From Wolfiporia cocos (lineage: Eukaryota > Basidiomycota > Agaricomycetes > Polyporales > Phaeolaceae): 64,000 bases of DNA. Positions 10,022 to 22,530 of the stretch are shown one piece after another (the first letter of the stretch is position 1; each line of letters starts with the position of its first letter). Made by a program: the position numbers and the translations under genes. The DNA lies in contig JACCLO010000008.1 of assembly GCA_029448655.1 (NCBI GenBank), forward strand, positions 806,001 through 870,000. The letters run 5' to 3'. Under the pieces are notes generated by a model. It was not told where the DNA came from, made no database searches, and saw nothing but the letters and a program-made list of their open reading frames with translations.

Positions 10022-11869
10022 ATGGCTTGCAGTTCCGACGTTCACAGATGCTGCGCCGATGCTTCCCTGACAGACGAAGACACAGGCGGGCTTCTAAACC
10101 AAACATCAGGAATAGAAAGGTATGATTCACTCAAGAATGTGCTGAAAGTAGACAATTGATTATCCTTGCTTCCTAGCGAAGACTCGGTCAGTATATGCGA
10201 CCTTCCGAGGGAAGGAATTTCAGACAACACAGAAGTGCCTGCTAATTGGGTGCCGGTCGAGATTCTGGTCCAAATCTTCTGATGTCTCATGGTGTTAAGC
10301 CCATCTGGAAATAAAACAGAGTATGTTCGAAGATCCGGCCGATCATTGGAGACCGTCGATGCGGAATATCATACAACTATTGCCGGTTACTCATGTCTGT
10401 CGCCGATGGCGGGACGCGGCGCGGGAAACACCCACACTCTGGACGTCTATCTTCCTGGAAACCTGGACGCATTGGAAGCCCGAGTTCGTGGACATGGTCA
10501 TTCGACGCGCTGGCTCTATGCCACTCCGGGTTTGTCTCGATAACGCGATCCCTCCAGTCCGCCGCGCCTTTGGCAATTTTCTTCAGATTCATGGCCATCG
10601 CATCGAGGAACTTCATTGGGTATGCACTGATCCCCACTGGATCAGCCATCTTGCCCATGTGCGCCCTGATCGCTCAGCATATATAGGGGCTACAGTTCCG
10701 AAGGAAGCAACCATGTATTTCTATGTGGATTCCCCGCTCTCCGGCGCCTCGTCCTTAAGAGCACACTATGCCTGCCCACCACTGATTTGTTGCACCTGAC
10801 GTACCTCAATTTGGGTGATGTTACCGTGGAAGGATGCGCTGGCATCCTGTCTCTGCTCTCCAAGTGTCCAAATCTGGAGGACTTGGTTCTGGACACTTTG
10901 TCGCCGTCGGCGGAGGAGAAACAAGGCGATCCCGTCATTTTATCACGTCTCCGTCGGCTTTTGCTGATGAACATGTCACAAAGCCATGGGACCGGCATTT
11001 TGTCACGTCTAACAGTCGCGGAGTCGACGGTGGTGCGCATTTGTGAAATCAGCTTGTTTCCCGACATGGCAGCTGCCATCGCTCCGTTTCCCGCATGGAA
11101 GAACTCGACCAAGCTATGTATCAGCTCCGTGAACATGTATTGGGACCCAGATGGCGACTACTCTGCCAATATCACCGCTGTGGGTCCGATCACTGCCATC
11201 AATATTGTCGACTGTGGCGAGAGTGAAGATGTGGAAGGATTACCGACGCCAGGAAGCCAACACCCCAAAACAATTGCTGACTGGTATCCTGCCCTTCGTC
11301 TTCTACTTCCAACCGCACCTATCCGTGAGCTATGGCTGCTGGATCGCTACGTGGCATACCAACCGAAGCTTATGCGGGAGGTGTTGCGTCTATTGCCCTG
11401 CTTGGAAATCTTGGTTCTCCGTGACAGCAGCCTACATCGGTGCGGGGGTCGAGTCTTATGGGAACAGTCTGATGGATTAACACGGATCGGCTCGGATTGC
11501 CCGACTCTTCATACAATGCGTGTCCTGTGCGAAGGACCCACGAACTGGAAAAGCAGCCCTGTTGGCAAGGAGGAGCGTTCAACGTGGATCTCAACGCTGA
11601 TTGCGTCATTGGTCAAGATTGGTATGCATCGCGATATCAAACATCTGGTCCTGGAGTACATGGGGAAGTATAAAGGAAAGCGAGTTCAGAATACCAGCTA
11701 TGATCGGTACTTTGATAGCGTCATATACAAAACACATGAACCGGAGAGCATTGAGTGTCCTGGCACTATGCGAATGCCAGATATATGCAACGAGGATGCG
11801 CATGGAGACTGGATTGGTTTTGCTGATGAGCTTTTCTCTGGTTTGACGGTGTCGCCTCGCTGCTGGTGA
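10022..11869 (+). pseudogene. F-box/LRR gene with stop and frameshift, probable pseudogene
   Basis: Exon 1 (10022-10119) joins by a clean 57-nt GT-AG intron to 10177, giving an acidic leader and the F-box start VPVEILVQIF, which is cut by a TGA at 10280-10282. F-box-like sequence resumes in another frame at 10323 (QLLPVTHVCRRWRD, TPTLWTSIFLE). A second shift is needed near 10,690-10,730: the LRR-like text GFPALRRLVLKSTLCL reads only in the frame that continues to the stop at 11867-11869 (LTYLNLGDV, LEDLVLDTLS, LRRLLLMNM, LEILVLRDS). A 52-nt intron 10271-10322-like could bypass the stop but would delete the core of the F-box, and I find no intron that repairs the second shift. Sequencing error is an alternative explanation. 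Confidence 0.65.
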
Positions 11870-12551
11870 TTCTTCTGCAATATCGCATACTAGAGCTCTC
11901 GTTTAATCGTCGTTTCATGTAATACAGATTGGCAGCACGTAGCAATAGACCACTTTCGTTACCGAAAGGAAGATACCGAGCCAAAAGTGCCTAGACTGCG
12001 TAGCAATGTTCAATATTGGTTCAATCCCTCCTTCTCGTCCACTCTGAAGCCAGTGCCGACGAATCACACTACAATGCAGTTGAGGCAAGCTGTGCTTATA
12101 TGGGTGCCGCTAAGTCTGGCTACATGCTGGCCGAAATAGAGCGCAGGATCATTGTCGTCGTCGAAATATAATGGCCTCGGATTAGCGAAGCATGAGCTGA
12201 TCCACACCACACGACGGTAACGCGTCTGTCACGGAATCACGTGTCATGCCACCAGCTGTATGACGATCACTTACTATGTTGCCGCTCGCGATTTCACACG
12301 AATCACTAGCGTTCGCCTACGATCTGTGCAAGGGGGAGAGATGTGAGTACGTCTAGCGATATGAATGACCTCGTATACAGCTGAAGCTTAGCCCTTGAAA
12401 CACAGTATCGGAGTCAGGAAATTACCGGTATGCAATCGCATTTCCCGGTGCCATGTAATGCTGACTTCATGCATAACACTGCACCCTATGCAATGACATG
12501 GCAGGAAAGACCTGCAGTACCGACTGATAGCTTAGTGCATCAAGACTTATT
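11870..12551. other. Intergenic, nothing recognised
   Basis: About 680 bp upstream of VPS16. No frame, repeat or RNA gene I can support; the right end must contain the VPS16 promoter. Confidence 0.4.
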
Positions 12552-15500
12552 ATGACTGACCACCCAACGACGACGTGGGAAGCTATTCAGGATGGAAACG
12601 CATTCTACAAGCGCCATCAGGTGTACTCAATCACAGGAAAGCTACCCAACTTGAGCGACTTCATAGTTGCTGCGTGCCGCTATGGTGGCCCAATAGGTAT
12701 CTTACTCCTGTTATTCCTCTTCTAATCTTTGATCCCGCGAGAATGCAGCTATGATGCGAGATACCACGAAGCTGGTTGCACTAGGGCATGCAACCACCTC
12801 ATTTGCCAGATCTCAGATACAAGTATATTCTCCAGCAGGAGAAGGGATGCTAGTGTTAAGCGTTAATATCTCATGCTGTCTGAGTAAATACGCCCACTAA
12901 CCTGTACCGCATAGTGGGACCAAGGCAAAATCGTACGCTTTGGATGGACCGCCGACGAGCGGTTGGTTGTTCTGAATGAAGAGGGCGTGTACAGGCTATA
13001 TGATCTGCAAGGGGATTACCAGCAATATTCTTTTGGTGCAGAAGCTATGGAAATGGGAATCATTGACGCTCGCGTACACGAGAACGGGATAGTTGCATTG
13101 ACAGGCTCCTTAACTCTGCTAGAAGTCAAAGACTGGGTGGGAGGCAAGCCTCTCACTCTAGCTAATCCTGGTACGGAGACATAATCTGCACATCCGACTT
13201 CTATGATAATGATAGTCTGCAAGGCCTCTCTCAGCCACCTCACTCCTGGGCGGTGATTCCACCTGATCTGACCATCTCCCGTCATGTCGAAGTTTTGATG
13301 TCGGTCGACTCATCCATTTACAGCGTCGATAACCTCGAGAGCATTGACCAGCAATTGTCGCGCGGACCGTTCACTCACATCTCTCCATCACCTAATGGCA
13401 AGTCCCTCGCGCTGCATACGTATTCTGGCCTTCTCTGGGTTGTCTCCACGGACTTCCAGAGAAGTCTTGCGGAATTTGATACTACGAACGTGGCTGGAGC
13501 GACGGGCGATGTGCGTCAGGTCGAATGGTGCGGAAATGATGCCGTTCTCGTGACGTGGGACTCTGTGACAACGCTCGTCGGGCCGTTCGGGGATACGCTG
13601 CAGTGCGTCTGGTTTGTGGTGATCGGATCTTCCAAGAGAACCGACTGACAAAATCCGTGTAGATACTTTTACTCAGGGCCTACTTTTGCCATCACCGAGA
13701 CGGACGGTGTCCGTATAGTCGGGCCGGATAGCTGCGACTTCATACACAAGGTGGCAGGTTAGTTTCCACTGCACGTTGATGATCAGGATCATGATAGAGA
13801 CTTGTAACAGCTTCATCAGTATCAGTTTTTCGTCCTGGATCAACATCGCCATCTGCCATTTTATATGATGCATGGGAGAATTTCACGCGTCGATCGCCGA
13901 AGGCCGACGAGAGTATCCGCAATATCCGCCCGGAACTCGGTGCAGCGGTCAACGAGTGCATCGATGCTGCCGGTAGAGAGTGGGAGCCGTATTGGCAGCG
14001 GCGATTGCTCAATGTAGGGTTGCCAACGGCTTATTATGTATTAGACTTACATGATGATGCAGGCAGCAAAGTTCGGCAGGTCCTTCCTTGACCTGTACGA
14101 CCCCGCAGATTTTGTGCAAATGGGCCAGACCCTGAAAGTTCTCAATGCTGTGCGTTTCTACGAAATCGGCATTCCCATATCGTATGAACAGTGTGTCCAG
14201 TCCCATGCAATCAGTATACGCGCATTGATCATCCGCCAGATACATCAAAGTGTCCCCTGCCCATCTGATCAATCGACTCACCGCACGCAATCTTCACCTC
14301 CTCGCGCTGCGCATATCTTCCTTCCTATCACTCAAGCCGGACGCGGTTTTGAAGCACTGGGCGTGTGCGAAGATTGTGCGTTCGAAGCCAACGGCGACCG
14401 GGACGGGCAAGGATGCGGAACTTGACGGCGACGACGTTGTATGCGCTTCCATTGTAGAGAAGTTTGAGAAGCTCGGCGGAGGGGACGTCAGCTACGCCGA
14501 CATCGCGAAACGGGCCTGGGAAGTAGGGCGAACGACTCTTGCGACCAAAGTGACTAATTATCGCAGGGTGTAGGCACAGATTACTGACCACTCGTCTCAC
14601 AGCTTTTAGATCATGAAACCCGAGCATCTGATCAAGTTCCCCTGTTGTTGAGCATGAACGAGGATCGCCTCGCCCTCATGAAGGCGGTAGAAAGCGGAGA
14701 TACTGATCTCGGTGTGTCAGGACACACACTCCTTGCGCATTGCATCTGCTTAACACTTATCGTAGTATATCATGTGCTGTTGCATCTACAAAGACGTCTG
14801 CCTCTGGGGTCGTTCTTCCGTCTCATCGAAGAGGGCGGATCGCGCCTGGCTCTCGCGAGCAGGTTATTGCAAGTGTATGCGCGGGAACAAAACCGGGATA
14901 TGCTTCGCGATTTCTATTACTCCGACGACCGAAGAGTTGAGAGCGCAGTACTATGTTTGGGTGAAGCGGCGTCTATGGTTGTAAGACTCAGTTGAAGTTC
15001 TGCACAGCTGCCCAGTGCTGACGTTGCTAAAGGATCCATCAGCAAAAATAAGCTCAGTGAAAGCCGCTCAGAAGTTCTTCTCGGAGGATAAGGAACGCGG
15101 GTTTGAGGCTAAGGCAGGCATCAAACTCGCCAAGCGTTGCTTACACACCAGCCTGATCAGTATCCATTCAGACGATGGACGAGTATTCGCGACTTCTAGC
15201 AGCGCAGCAGCAGCTTGAGAAAGAGGCCGACGGGAAAATCCAATTCTTTGGGCTAAATGTTAACGAGACAATTCGAACGTGTCTCATCAATGGGATGGCG
15301 AAGCGGGCAGACAAAATCAAGTCTGATTTTAAAGTACCAGACAAACGGCATGCACAGCAGTACTGATCACAGCGTTGGTGGTTAGCTAACCAAACTCATA
15401 GATTTTGGTATGTCAAGCTGCAAGCACTGACGTCCATTCGAGACTTCGAGGCCCTGGACGCATTCGCACGCTCCAAACGCAGTCCCATTGGCTATGAGCC

Positions 15501-15786
15501 ATTTGTGCGTCATTTGGTTGAGAAAGGGCATCCTCAAGAAGCCGCATCCTATGTGCCGCGTTGTGATGCACACAAGCGCATCGACTTATATGTGTTATGT
15601 AATGAATGGCGCATGGCAGCCAAGGAATGCAAGGAAAGAGGCGATAAAGCAAAGATGGAGTAAGTCACTCACGGTGATCCTCCCTCACATCCTCACCAAT
15701 CTGTTGTATTTAGGCAGCTAAAGAAGTCATGCCCCAACTCGCTTATCGCTCGGGAACTTGAACAGATTGCTGCGACTATGAAGTGA
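12552..15786 (+). CDS. VPS16: Vacuolar sorting protein VPS16 (HOPS/CORVET core subunit)
   Basis: Fourteen exons: 12552-12696, 12749-12852, 12915-13170, 13224-13602, 13663-13757, 13811-14013, 14063-14190, 14240-14549, 14603-14711, 14766-14980, 15033-15113, 15172-15347, 15402-15659, 15714-15786; 843 aa, the usual length. The N-terminal half is the beta-propeller (WEAIQDGNAFYKRHQVY, WDQGKIVRFGW, VLNEEGVYRLYDLQG). The C-terminal half is the alpha-solenoid (LATKLLDHETRASDQVPLLL, LRDFYYSDDR, KSPIGYEPFV-like RSPIGYEPFVRHLVEKGHP). VPS16 scaffolds the Vps-C core that tethers endosomes and vacuoles. Two introns (after 15113 and after 15347) begin with GC rather than GT in the model that best preserves the family sequence; for the second, a GT site at 15360 would add four residues and give a 42-nt intron. 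Confidence 0.93.
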
Positions 15787-16441
15787 CAACCCAGTCGCAA
15801 GGTGTATGTCACATAAGCAAGCAATACGACACGGGTAATGCAATGTGCTCATCACTGCAGATGGGCTGTGTTGACTTCTGGAACAACTTGTGTGAGAAAA
15901 TCCATTCTTTAATCCTCGAGGATGTAAGTCGGATGCTACAAGAATCTGCGTTCGTTCAGTACATGAGCAGTCCTTGTTTCGTCTGTTCTCCTGCTACGCA
16001 TGGAGAGCCGGGGGAGGCCTAGAAGACACTCTGTTTGGTCATAGGTTGCAAGCAGATCAAACTTAGTAGTAGGGCAAGCAAAGTATCGTTACTATCGCTG
16101 GACCCCTTCTGCACAATGGACTCCTTCTGTACAATCATTTTGCAGAGGCAACAACGCATCGAAAACCCATGAAAATATTTGTGAGGATACTAGACATGTA
16201 GACGAAATTTTCTGTAGAGTTTTCTTTTGCGTTCCTGACTTATGTCGTTGTGCACAGCCAATTGTGCAGAAGTGGTCCATTGTGCAGAAGGGGTCAAGCC
16301 TTAGTATCAGTGAATAGTGTTCCTTGCATAGGTGGACTTATCGCATGGCTCTTGACTGCTACCAGAGTTTGCTTCACAAAGCTATAATTCTGCGAAGTGG
16401 AATACCCAGCGAACGGTATATGCGCCCGTGGCACTCCTTTG
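15787..16441. other. Convergent intergenic region containing a MITE
   Basis: 3' region between VPS16 (+) and the SYG1-like gene (-). It contains the small inverted-repeat element at 16093-16303; the remainder shows nothing else recognisable. Confidence 0.5.
16093..16303. mobile_element. MITE with doubled 18-bp terminal repeats and TA target duplication
   Basis: The ends are inverted copies of each other. Starting at 16100 the left arm has two direct 18-bp repeats (GGACCCCTTCTGCACAAT, then GGACTCCTTCTGTACAAT). The right arm at about 16261-16295 is their inverse with two or three mismatches. Similarity runs outward to TA on both sides (16093-16094 and 16302-16303), as for Tc1/mariner-type elements that duplicate TA. 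The ~211-bp length and lack of a frame fit a non-autonomous MITE. It lies between two convergent genes. The superfamily is inferred from the TA only. Confidence 0.75.
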
Positions 16442-19400
16442 TCATATAGATTGAACAGAGTGGTCTACGATAGTCGACTGTGCGCTCATCCTCCGTCGGC
16501 GCCACGACGCACTTGTCATACTCCTACGGAGGGCAACATCATCATCCTCATCTCCGCCATCCGATTCATGGGATGCATCGAATGAGTATGGCAAAGGAAC
16601 CTCTCTCGTCACCCGGTACTGGTCCATGTTTCCTACATGCTCATTTTCGAGGCGGACTGGTGAGATGTCAGATATGCATCCATAACACCATTGGCAAACA
16701 GCTCACAAAAATTCCATTGCCATCTTCTAAGCATTTCTAGCATAGCCGCAATAAATGTCCTGATAACGTAGTTGATGCCCTTTTCAGGTATGTACATCAT
16801 GAACTCGAATCGTATGATGATGTTGGTGATCTGCAGCGATTGTGAGCCTGAATACCTTTACAGGCTCTCTGCGACGTACCATTGCTATATAGTAGAGCTT
16901 TTATTAAAATCAAAAGTCAATAATTGCGCAACTTGTCATAATCAGTTATGCACTAACTGGTCTATGTGAGGTATATATGAGCTCCGACCGGAGGAATCGA
17001 TACCGGGCATGGGGTTGCATAAGCGACCAGTCCATCAAAATATCCTGATGGTCGTCTATCAGCCTGATGATGCTATGCAAATAACACCATCGCCATACCC
17101 ATGCAGCAGCATAGCTTGCGTATAGAACACCTATTATTATCCACACAATAAATCTGGTACCATGTCCGCCACCTGCAAAGAAGTCAGCTTGCTATTCTGC
17201 TATCGTTGAATCATACGCTCACCGTGTTGTCTCCACAAATAGTACGTCAGGTAGTAAATTAACCCAGTCCCATACTTTCCCGCCTACACACCGAACGTCA
17301 AACACTAGAGTACTGATATTGAAGGGAGCGCACTTACATTAATCAAATGCGTTGTAAGCTTCGAGTCCACCCAGCGCCTAATACTCTGCACGAAACGAAC
17401 GAAGAAGGGTAGAGCAGCCAGCGCAAACTGAGGACCCCAGTTCGGCCCTGTAGTGCACACACGCCAATTTCGTAGTTCGTGGCTATATGCACAGCCGACG
17501 AACCAGAGATCTGCAAGTGTGAACGCGAGACTACAGAATTGATCGCTGCAAACATCGTCTCGTTCAGCGAGGTAGAGCTTTCAGTGAGATCTATGCTACT
17601 CACCCCATCCAGAAGTCCTGGAACTGACGCATACACATATCAGATATCTCAAAAGAAGTCGATCGGGAGTGGCTCTCACCTCGACGTGCCGTACGCCCGA
17701 CGTGAGCTGTCTGTACAGATTCCGTACAAGCCAGTAACGTGAAGGCTTGTACATAATGGGAAGCGGATTCAGCCACACGAACAGTGCCCAGATTAGCCAT
17801 AGAAGTGGCCAATGGGAAGGCTGCACAGTGCTTTCGCCGATACGGGAAAAAGATAGCCACAGCGCGTAGAAAAGGGTGCTCATGAGGAGAGCCGGCACCT
17901 ATGGAATCCATTGAGCACCAGCAGGACTTTAGCGGTAGGAATTCATATTAGAGGCTCACTTCGAAGTACTCTCTATGATCGAGGCGTGTCCGTAAATCAA
18001 GTTCTAGGGAACAAAACAGGCAGTCAGATGGTGGACTAAGAGAATGAAGAAAACTCACCGAAGATGAAAATATAGTTGATGCGTGCATTATGCCACACCA
18101 GCAAGTTGATGCCGATCAAGAACGAGAAAAGGACAGGAACAAAGAAAATGCCGTAGACGAATAGCAACGCATCCCATGAAGGTATGGCAGCACGCGTCTC
18201 CACCTGAAAACCTACACATGTTCCGTCTTCATCCGCTACCAATGCATTGTGGGATACTCACTTTTGTAAATTCCATCTACAAGCGCTGGTATACCGAGCC
18301 CCAGTAGCATCCCCATTCTAAAGGTGCTGAAGTGATGGCTTTTATGGAGCGGGTCACTTCTTAGACGTGCCTGCGCCTTTTTCTTATCTCCACGTGCTGT
18401 TGGAGGGTGTGAGTCGAGATATCTGCGGCATCATACGATGCATGAACCGACCGAAGCGAGCAGCGAATATATCCTCCATCTCGTGGAGCATCGAGTCTAG
18501 ATTTGCACCCGACGCAAATGCGCTGGGCTCGATTTTTTCGAGGGTATATGCCTGTTGGGCTGGAATCTACACGCGCAGAGAATATGAGGACCAAGGGTAA
18601 GCACAATGACGGATTCACATACATGGGTAACTTTCTCGAATTTCTTGAGTGCCTTTCGGAATCCGATTAGATTGAGTGTCTGTGGCACCGTAAGTTTTAC
18701 CACAATGTACAGGGTAGTAGGAGTAGGTATGCTCGCCCTGTAATTATTAAGTACCTCTAATCCACTACACCGGATAATCGTGAGCAATCAATTGACCAAG
18801 ACGGGCGTACCGGAAGCGTACGTACCGATAGCACTCCCGCACAGCCTTTTTCAGGGTCTTCTTTGCCTCATAATACTCCTCCGGATCCCGCTTCGAGTTG
18901 GTGGCATGCCGAACATGCGGGTGCTTCTTCGCGCGCGTCTGGCCCTTCTCCATCACGTTCCCACTCAAACTATGCGACAGATGTGGCTCAAAATCCGCAT
19001 GCGCGTCGCCTGCCTGCGTCCTGGGCGAGCTGGCCTCACCCAAAGACACCACGCGGTCGACCGTCTCGACGTTCCCACCCATACCTTTCTCCGCCTCCGT
19101 CCGCGATCTGTTGAACCCAACCTCGGGCGCGACCTTCCCCGGACCGTCTTGGTCACTGATCGTCTTCTCGTCGCTTGGGTCGGACTCTGCGTCGGGGGAC
19201 GTGCCGGGGGACTTCTCTTTTCCATGATCTTGGGTGTGGTCGTCGTCAGAAGAGTGCCTGCGCCGCTTGCCAAAGCGAGCGGAGGCGGATGGCGGCTTTG
19301 GCAGTGTAGCTGGGAGCGGAACGTGGTGGCGGAGGCGGTACCATGCGTGCGGGAGTGCAAGGGGCACAGGTATATTGAACCATGGTTGTGCCACAGAATG

Positions 19401-20796
19401 TGGATGGGCTTCCTAGTGCGATGTAAGTTGTGTCAGCGTGGTTGAGAATAAAAGGGCTCTGAGGAGACGTACATGAAACAGCCGGTGATGGTCTTGCAGC
19501 TCTTTCAGCTGATTCTTGAGGGCATCATATCTAAGAAAGGCACGATGAGCGAAATCTGGTGCTCGAAACCATAAGGATACCCTGTTAAACAGAATATTCT
19601 TGATAAAACAACAGTGGTGCTCGACAGCTCCGATAAATCAGGAACACAATATCTCCGACAACGCTCACAATATGTCTCTCACAGCATGCGCAAGACGCAC
19701 GCGGTGTTCCCTGGCGGGCGGCCAAGTTCATAGGGTTCAACGATTTCATTGCATTCTATTGATGTAGATACGCTTCATCGACTAAGCGTTTCATATCGAC
19801 CTTTCATTGTTACTGGGCGACCGCCCGACCACCCGTGCGACCACCCGTGCGACCATGTACTACTCACTTCACGATGATCGGGGAGAGGATGCTCACCTGA
19901 TGCGAATCTCGCGCTCTCGCGCGCAGAAGAAGCTCTCCACCTTGTCCAGCTCATGGTCTAACAGATCAAAGAACGCACGCTGGACAGGGACAAGAAGCGG
20001 CAACAGCTCGCGCAGTGGCGGGTGCGTTCCAGGCGCCCACGGCAGCTTCGAGCCCACCAGGATGTCGCGCTTCGAGGACGACACGTGCGTGGACGTCGGC
20101 AAGTGGCTGTTATTGTCTGGGCTCTCCGCCGCCTTGTCGGCAGCCTTCCCCATTAGATCGTGCGATGGCGAAGAGAGCTGTGCGCGCAGGATCGTCGAAG
20201 CTGCGGTGCTACGCCGGCGCAGACGGGGCAGGACGCCTGTGCTGGTACCCGTGTTATGCGAGTCCCGTCGCGTCATGCTTGGATGGGCGTGGACATCATG
20301 CGCGTGCCCGTCCTCGACCGCGCTGTCGTGCTCGTCAAGCGGTGGGGTAGTCTTCGCGGAATGTGCCTCCGGCGACTGCGCGACGGGTGCATGGTCGTCC
20401 GCGCCAGCGCTGGGGTATGGAGTCAGGGGGAGGAGTGGGGTCGTACCGGGCTCTGCCTGAGCTTCGTCCTGAGCGCGCCGTATCGCCGTAATGCGCTTCT
20501 TAAGCCCGCGATAGTCTCTGCGGCTTGGAGTTAGCGCATAGGCGCGAGTATCGGCTCGGATATACGACTCACATGTACGCTTTCTTCCACTCGGGAGTCT
20601 ATTCAGGGCCCCCAACAGACGTTCATGCGTCAGTGGCATACATGGAAAACATCAGAGATCAGAAAGGCCCACCTGTGTCTCTTCTAAGTACCTGTGGGTC
20701 GGTTATACATATTTTGATGCACGACGTCATAGACATCAAAATCAGTGCTGAAAGATGTTTTCAAACATAGGGGATGGCGCACCGCGCAAATTTCAT
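16442..20796 (-). CDS. SYG1: SYG1/XPR1-type phosphate exporter (SPX-EXS)
   Basis: Twenty exons on the minus strand. From the start: 20783-20796, 20673-20691, 20573-20598, 19897-20517, 19473-19530, 18826-19412, 18623-18764, 18437-18566, 18262-18396, 18059-18211, 17960-18003, 17680-17898, 17604-17617, 17338-17545, 17223-17283, 17099-17172, 16958-17044, 16880-16897, 16707-16830, 16442-16656; total 982 aa. The SPX domain starts MKFARYLEETQTPEWKKAYI-DYRGLKKRI, and the lysine helix LIGFRKALKKFEKVTH should bind inositol pyrophosphates. A charged low-complexity insert (exon 6) splits SPX. The EXS domain has hydrophobic membrane helices and ELDLRTRLDHREYFE, HELRNWR and RRWQWNFFRLENEHVGN. Family members export phosphate across membranes. 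Odd points are four 14-19-nt exons, one 40-nt intron and one 366-nt intron. Confidence 0.93.
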
Positions 20797-22530
20797 GGTG
20801 AGTCGCGAGCAGTTGGGCTGTGAGGGCTCGCGACAGGATAACGGTGAAGGTCTTATACTGTATGGGAGAAGGTCAGCGGACCATGTACATAAGTATGTAA
20901 TGGGGTGGGGTGTCTGAATTATGATGATGAATAGACGCCTTTATAGGCGCCCGTATCTACCGCCGTTTGATTCAGCCGCATGACAGCAGTCTTGAACATC
21001 TCGGCCGCGCATCTAGTCACTAGTCAGCGCTTCAGCCTCCGGCTTTGTGATATGAAACGGCCTAGTGTAGCTCAGTGTGCGTACCTCGTAGGATGGTCGG
21101 ATTGTCTAGCTTTCGTGCGGAGAGCCGTCTTAACGCGTCCGGTTGCCCGAATGCCTTCTCATGCTGCATGCTGGAACTGCGTGGCGGCGCCCCCGAGCAA
21201 GCATCGGTCAACCCGACGTCACGATTGGCTGCGCACAATGCGCGACGAGATACTTCTGCTGGCGCGTGTTTCAGATATGGGAAACAGGGGAGAATTTGGC
21301 CACGCCGAAGGCTGTTTTCGCAAGGGCGTGCGCTCTTGGCACTCAAGCTATGGCTGGCGAGCCAATCATGTACGCAGCTTGGACCAGCCCCGTCCTTCTC
21401 GTAGCCAGGGGGCCGCGCGATGTCTTCTCGTGACGCGCGTTTCTGCAAATTTGCATCGCCATTCTGTTTAACGGCCATGCGGCAAGGCTGCAGTACTCGC
21501 TTCCGATCCCTTCCTTCAGGTGAATTTTTGAGACTCTGACTTACCGCAAAGGAATAGATCCCGTTCTCGTGTTGCTGACCTGCCGTAGCAGCTCGCAAGA
21601 GGTGAGCGCACCTCAAATGCATGTATTTGAGCACTCAGGCGCGATATGTCCAATGCAAGGCGCCGTTGCAGCTAGGTGAGATATTTATGTAAATCAGATG
21701 TTGCGCAAGATATTTTCAACGCCAAAACGCAACGAGTGGCAGCACCAGGAAGAAACGTGCGGCGATTGTCGTGCCAGCTCAAACATGGACCAATAAATCA
21801 CTGTTAGATCTGTGCGCATCAACTTCTTCAAACGTGCGTCTTCAAACGTGCGTCGTTGCCGACGGTGATTGGATATCGATGCATCACCGGCGCGTGCGTC
21901 GCGAAAAGGGCGCGTATTAGCTGGGGTCTCACAACTATTGAATTATCAATCACGAAGCCATTTCTCGATGCCAAGAGGCTGTATAGACATTGAATACGAC
22001 GGACAGCGGTCACTGGCACCTACGGCCGTTTGATCTCGCCCTAAGGAACACATGAAGCATCCGCCACGTGGACGAAAGATATATTCCGCCTCACGAAGTG
22101 ACGTCGATAACATTCATGGAGGTTATCACAAGATCAGTGTGCAGCATATGCCGCTTCAACGATGTTGAATCGCATCAATCACCATTGATGTTCTAATACG
22201 ACATCTGTAACGGATTGGGAAAATGGAACGCGCGGGAACTGCACCACGCGCAGCCGCTGGACTAACCGTCCCGACATCCAATCCCAATCCCGTTACCCCC
22301 GCCTAGTACCGTTACTCCAGCGCCTGAACTGGGTCCTGCCGTACTAGGAAGTCCGTGACGATTCAGACCGATCGTCACAACATCATACGACATATTCCGC
22401 AGCGGTCTGCGTCCAGCGGTCCCGTTTGCGAATCCAAGTGTGACTCGAGCCGAATGGGGCCAGATATAAGCTATACTCCACCCTCATCTCCTTCACGAAC
22501 CACATTTGGACGACGAGGAGCACTTTAGCC
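20797..22530. other. Intergenic, unresolved overlapping frames
   Basis: About 1.7 kb between divergent genes. GC-rich overlapping frames occur on both strands at 20980-21634 (163 and 190 codons), without family resemblance, so I do not call a gene. A short tandem copy (TTCAAACGTGCGTC twice) is at about 21827-21853. A TATA-like TATAAG at 22465-22470 precedes the HAD gene start by about 60 bp and may serve it. Confidence 0.4.

Noticed and set aside
10271..10322. A 52-nt intron that bypasses the stop in the F-box gene
   Set aside because: The donor GTCCAA is weak, it would delete the conserved VQIF part of the F-box, and the second frameshift remains.
20980..21634. Overlapping 163- and 190-codon frames on both strands
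   Set aside because: GC-rich open frames on both strands with no family, no splice support and no compositional coding sign.
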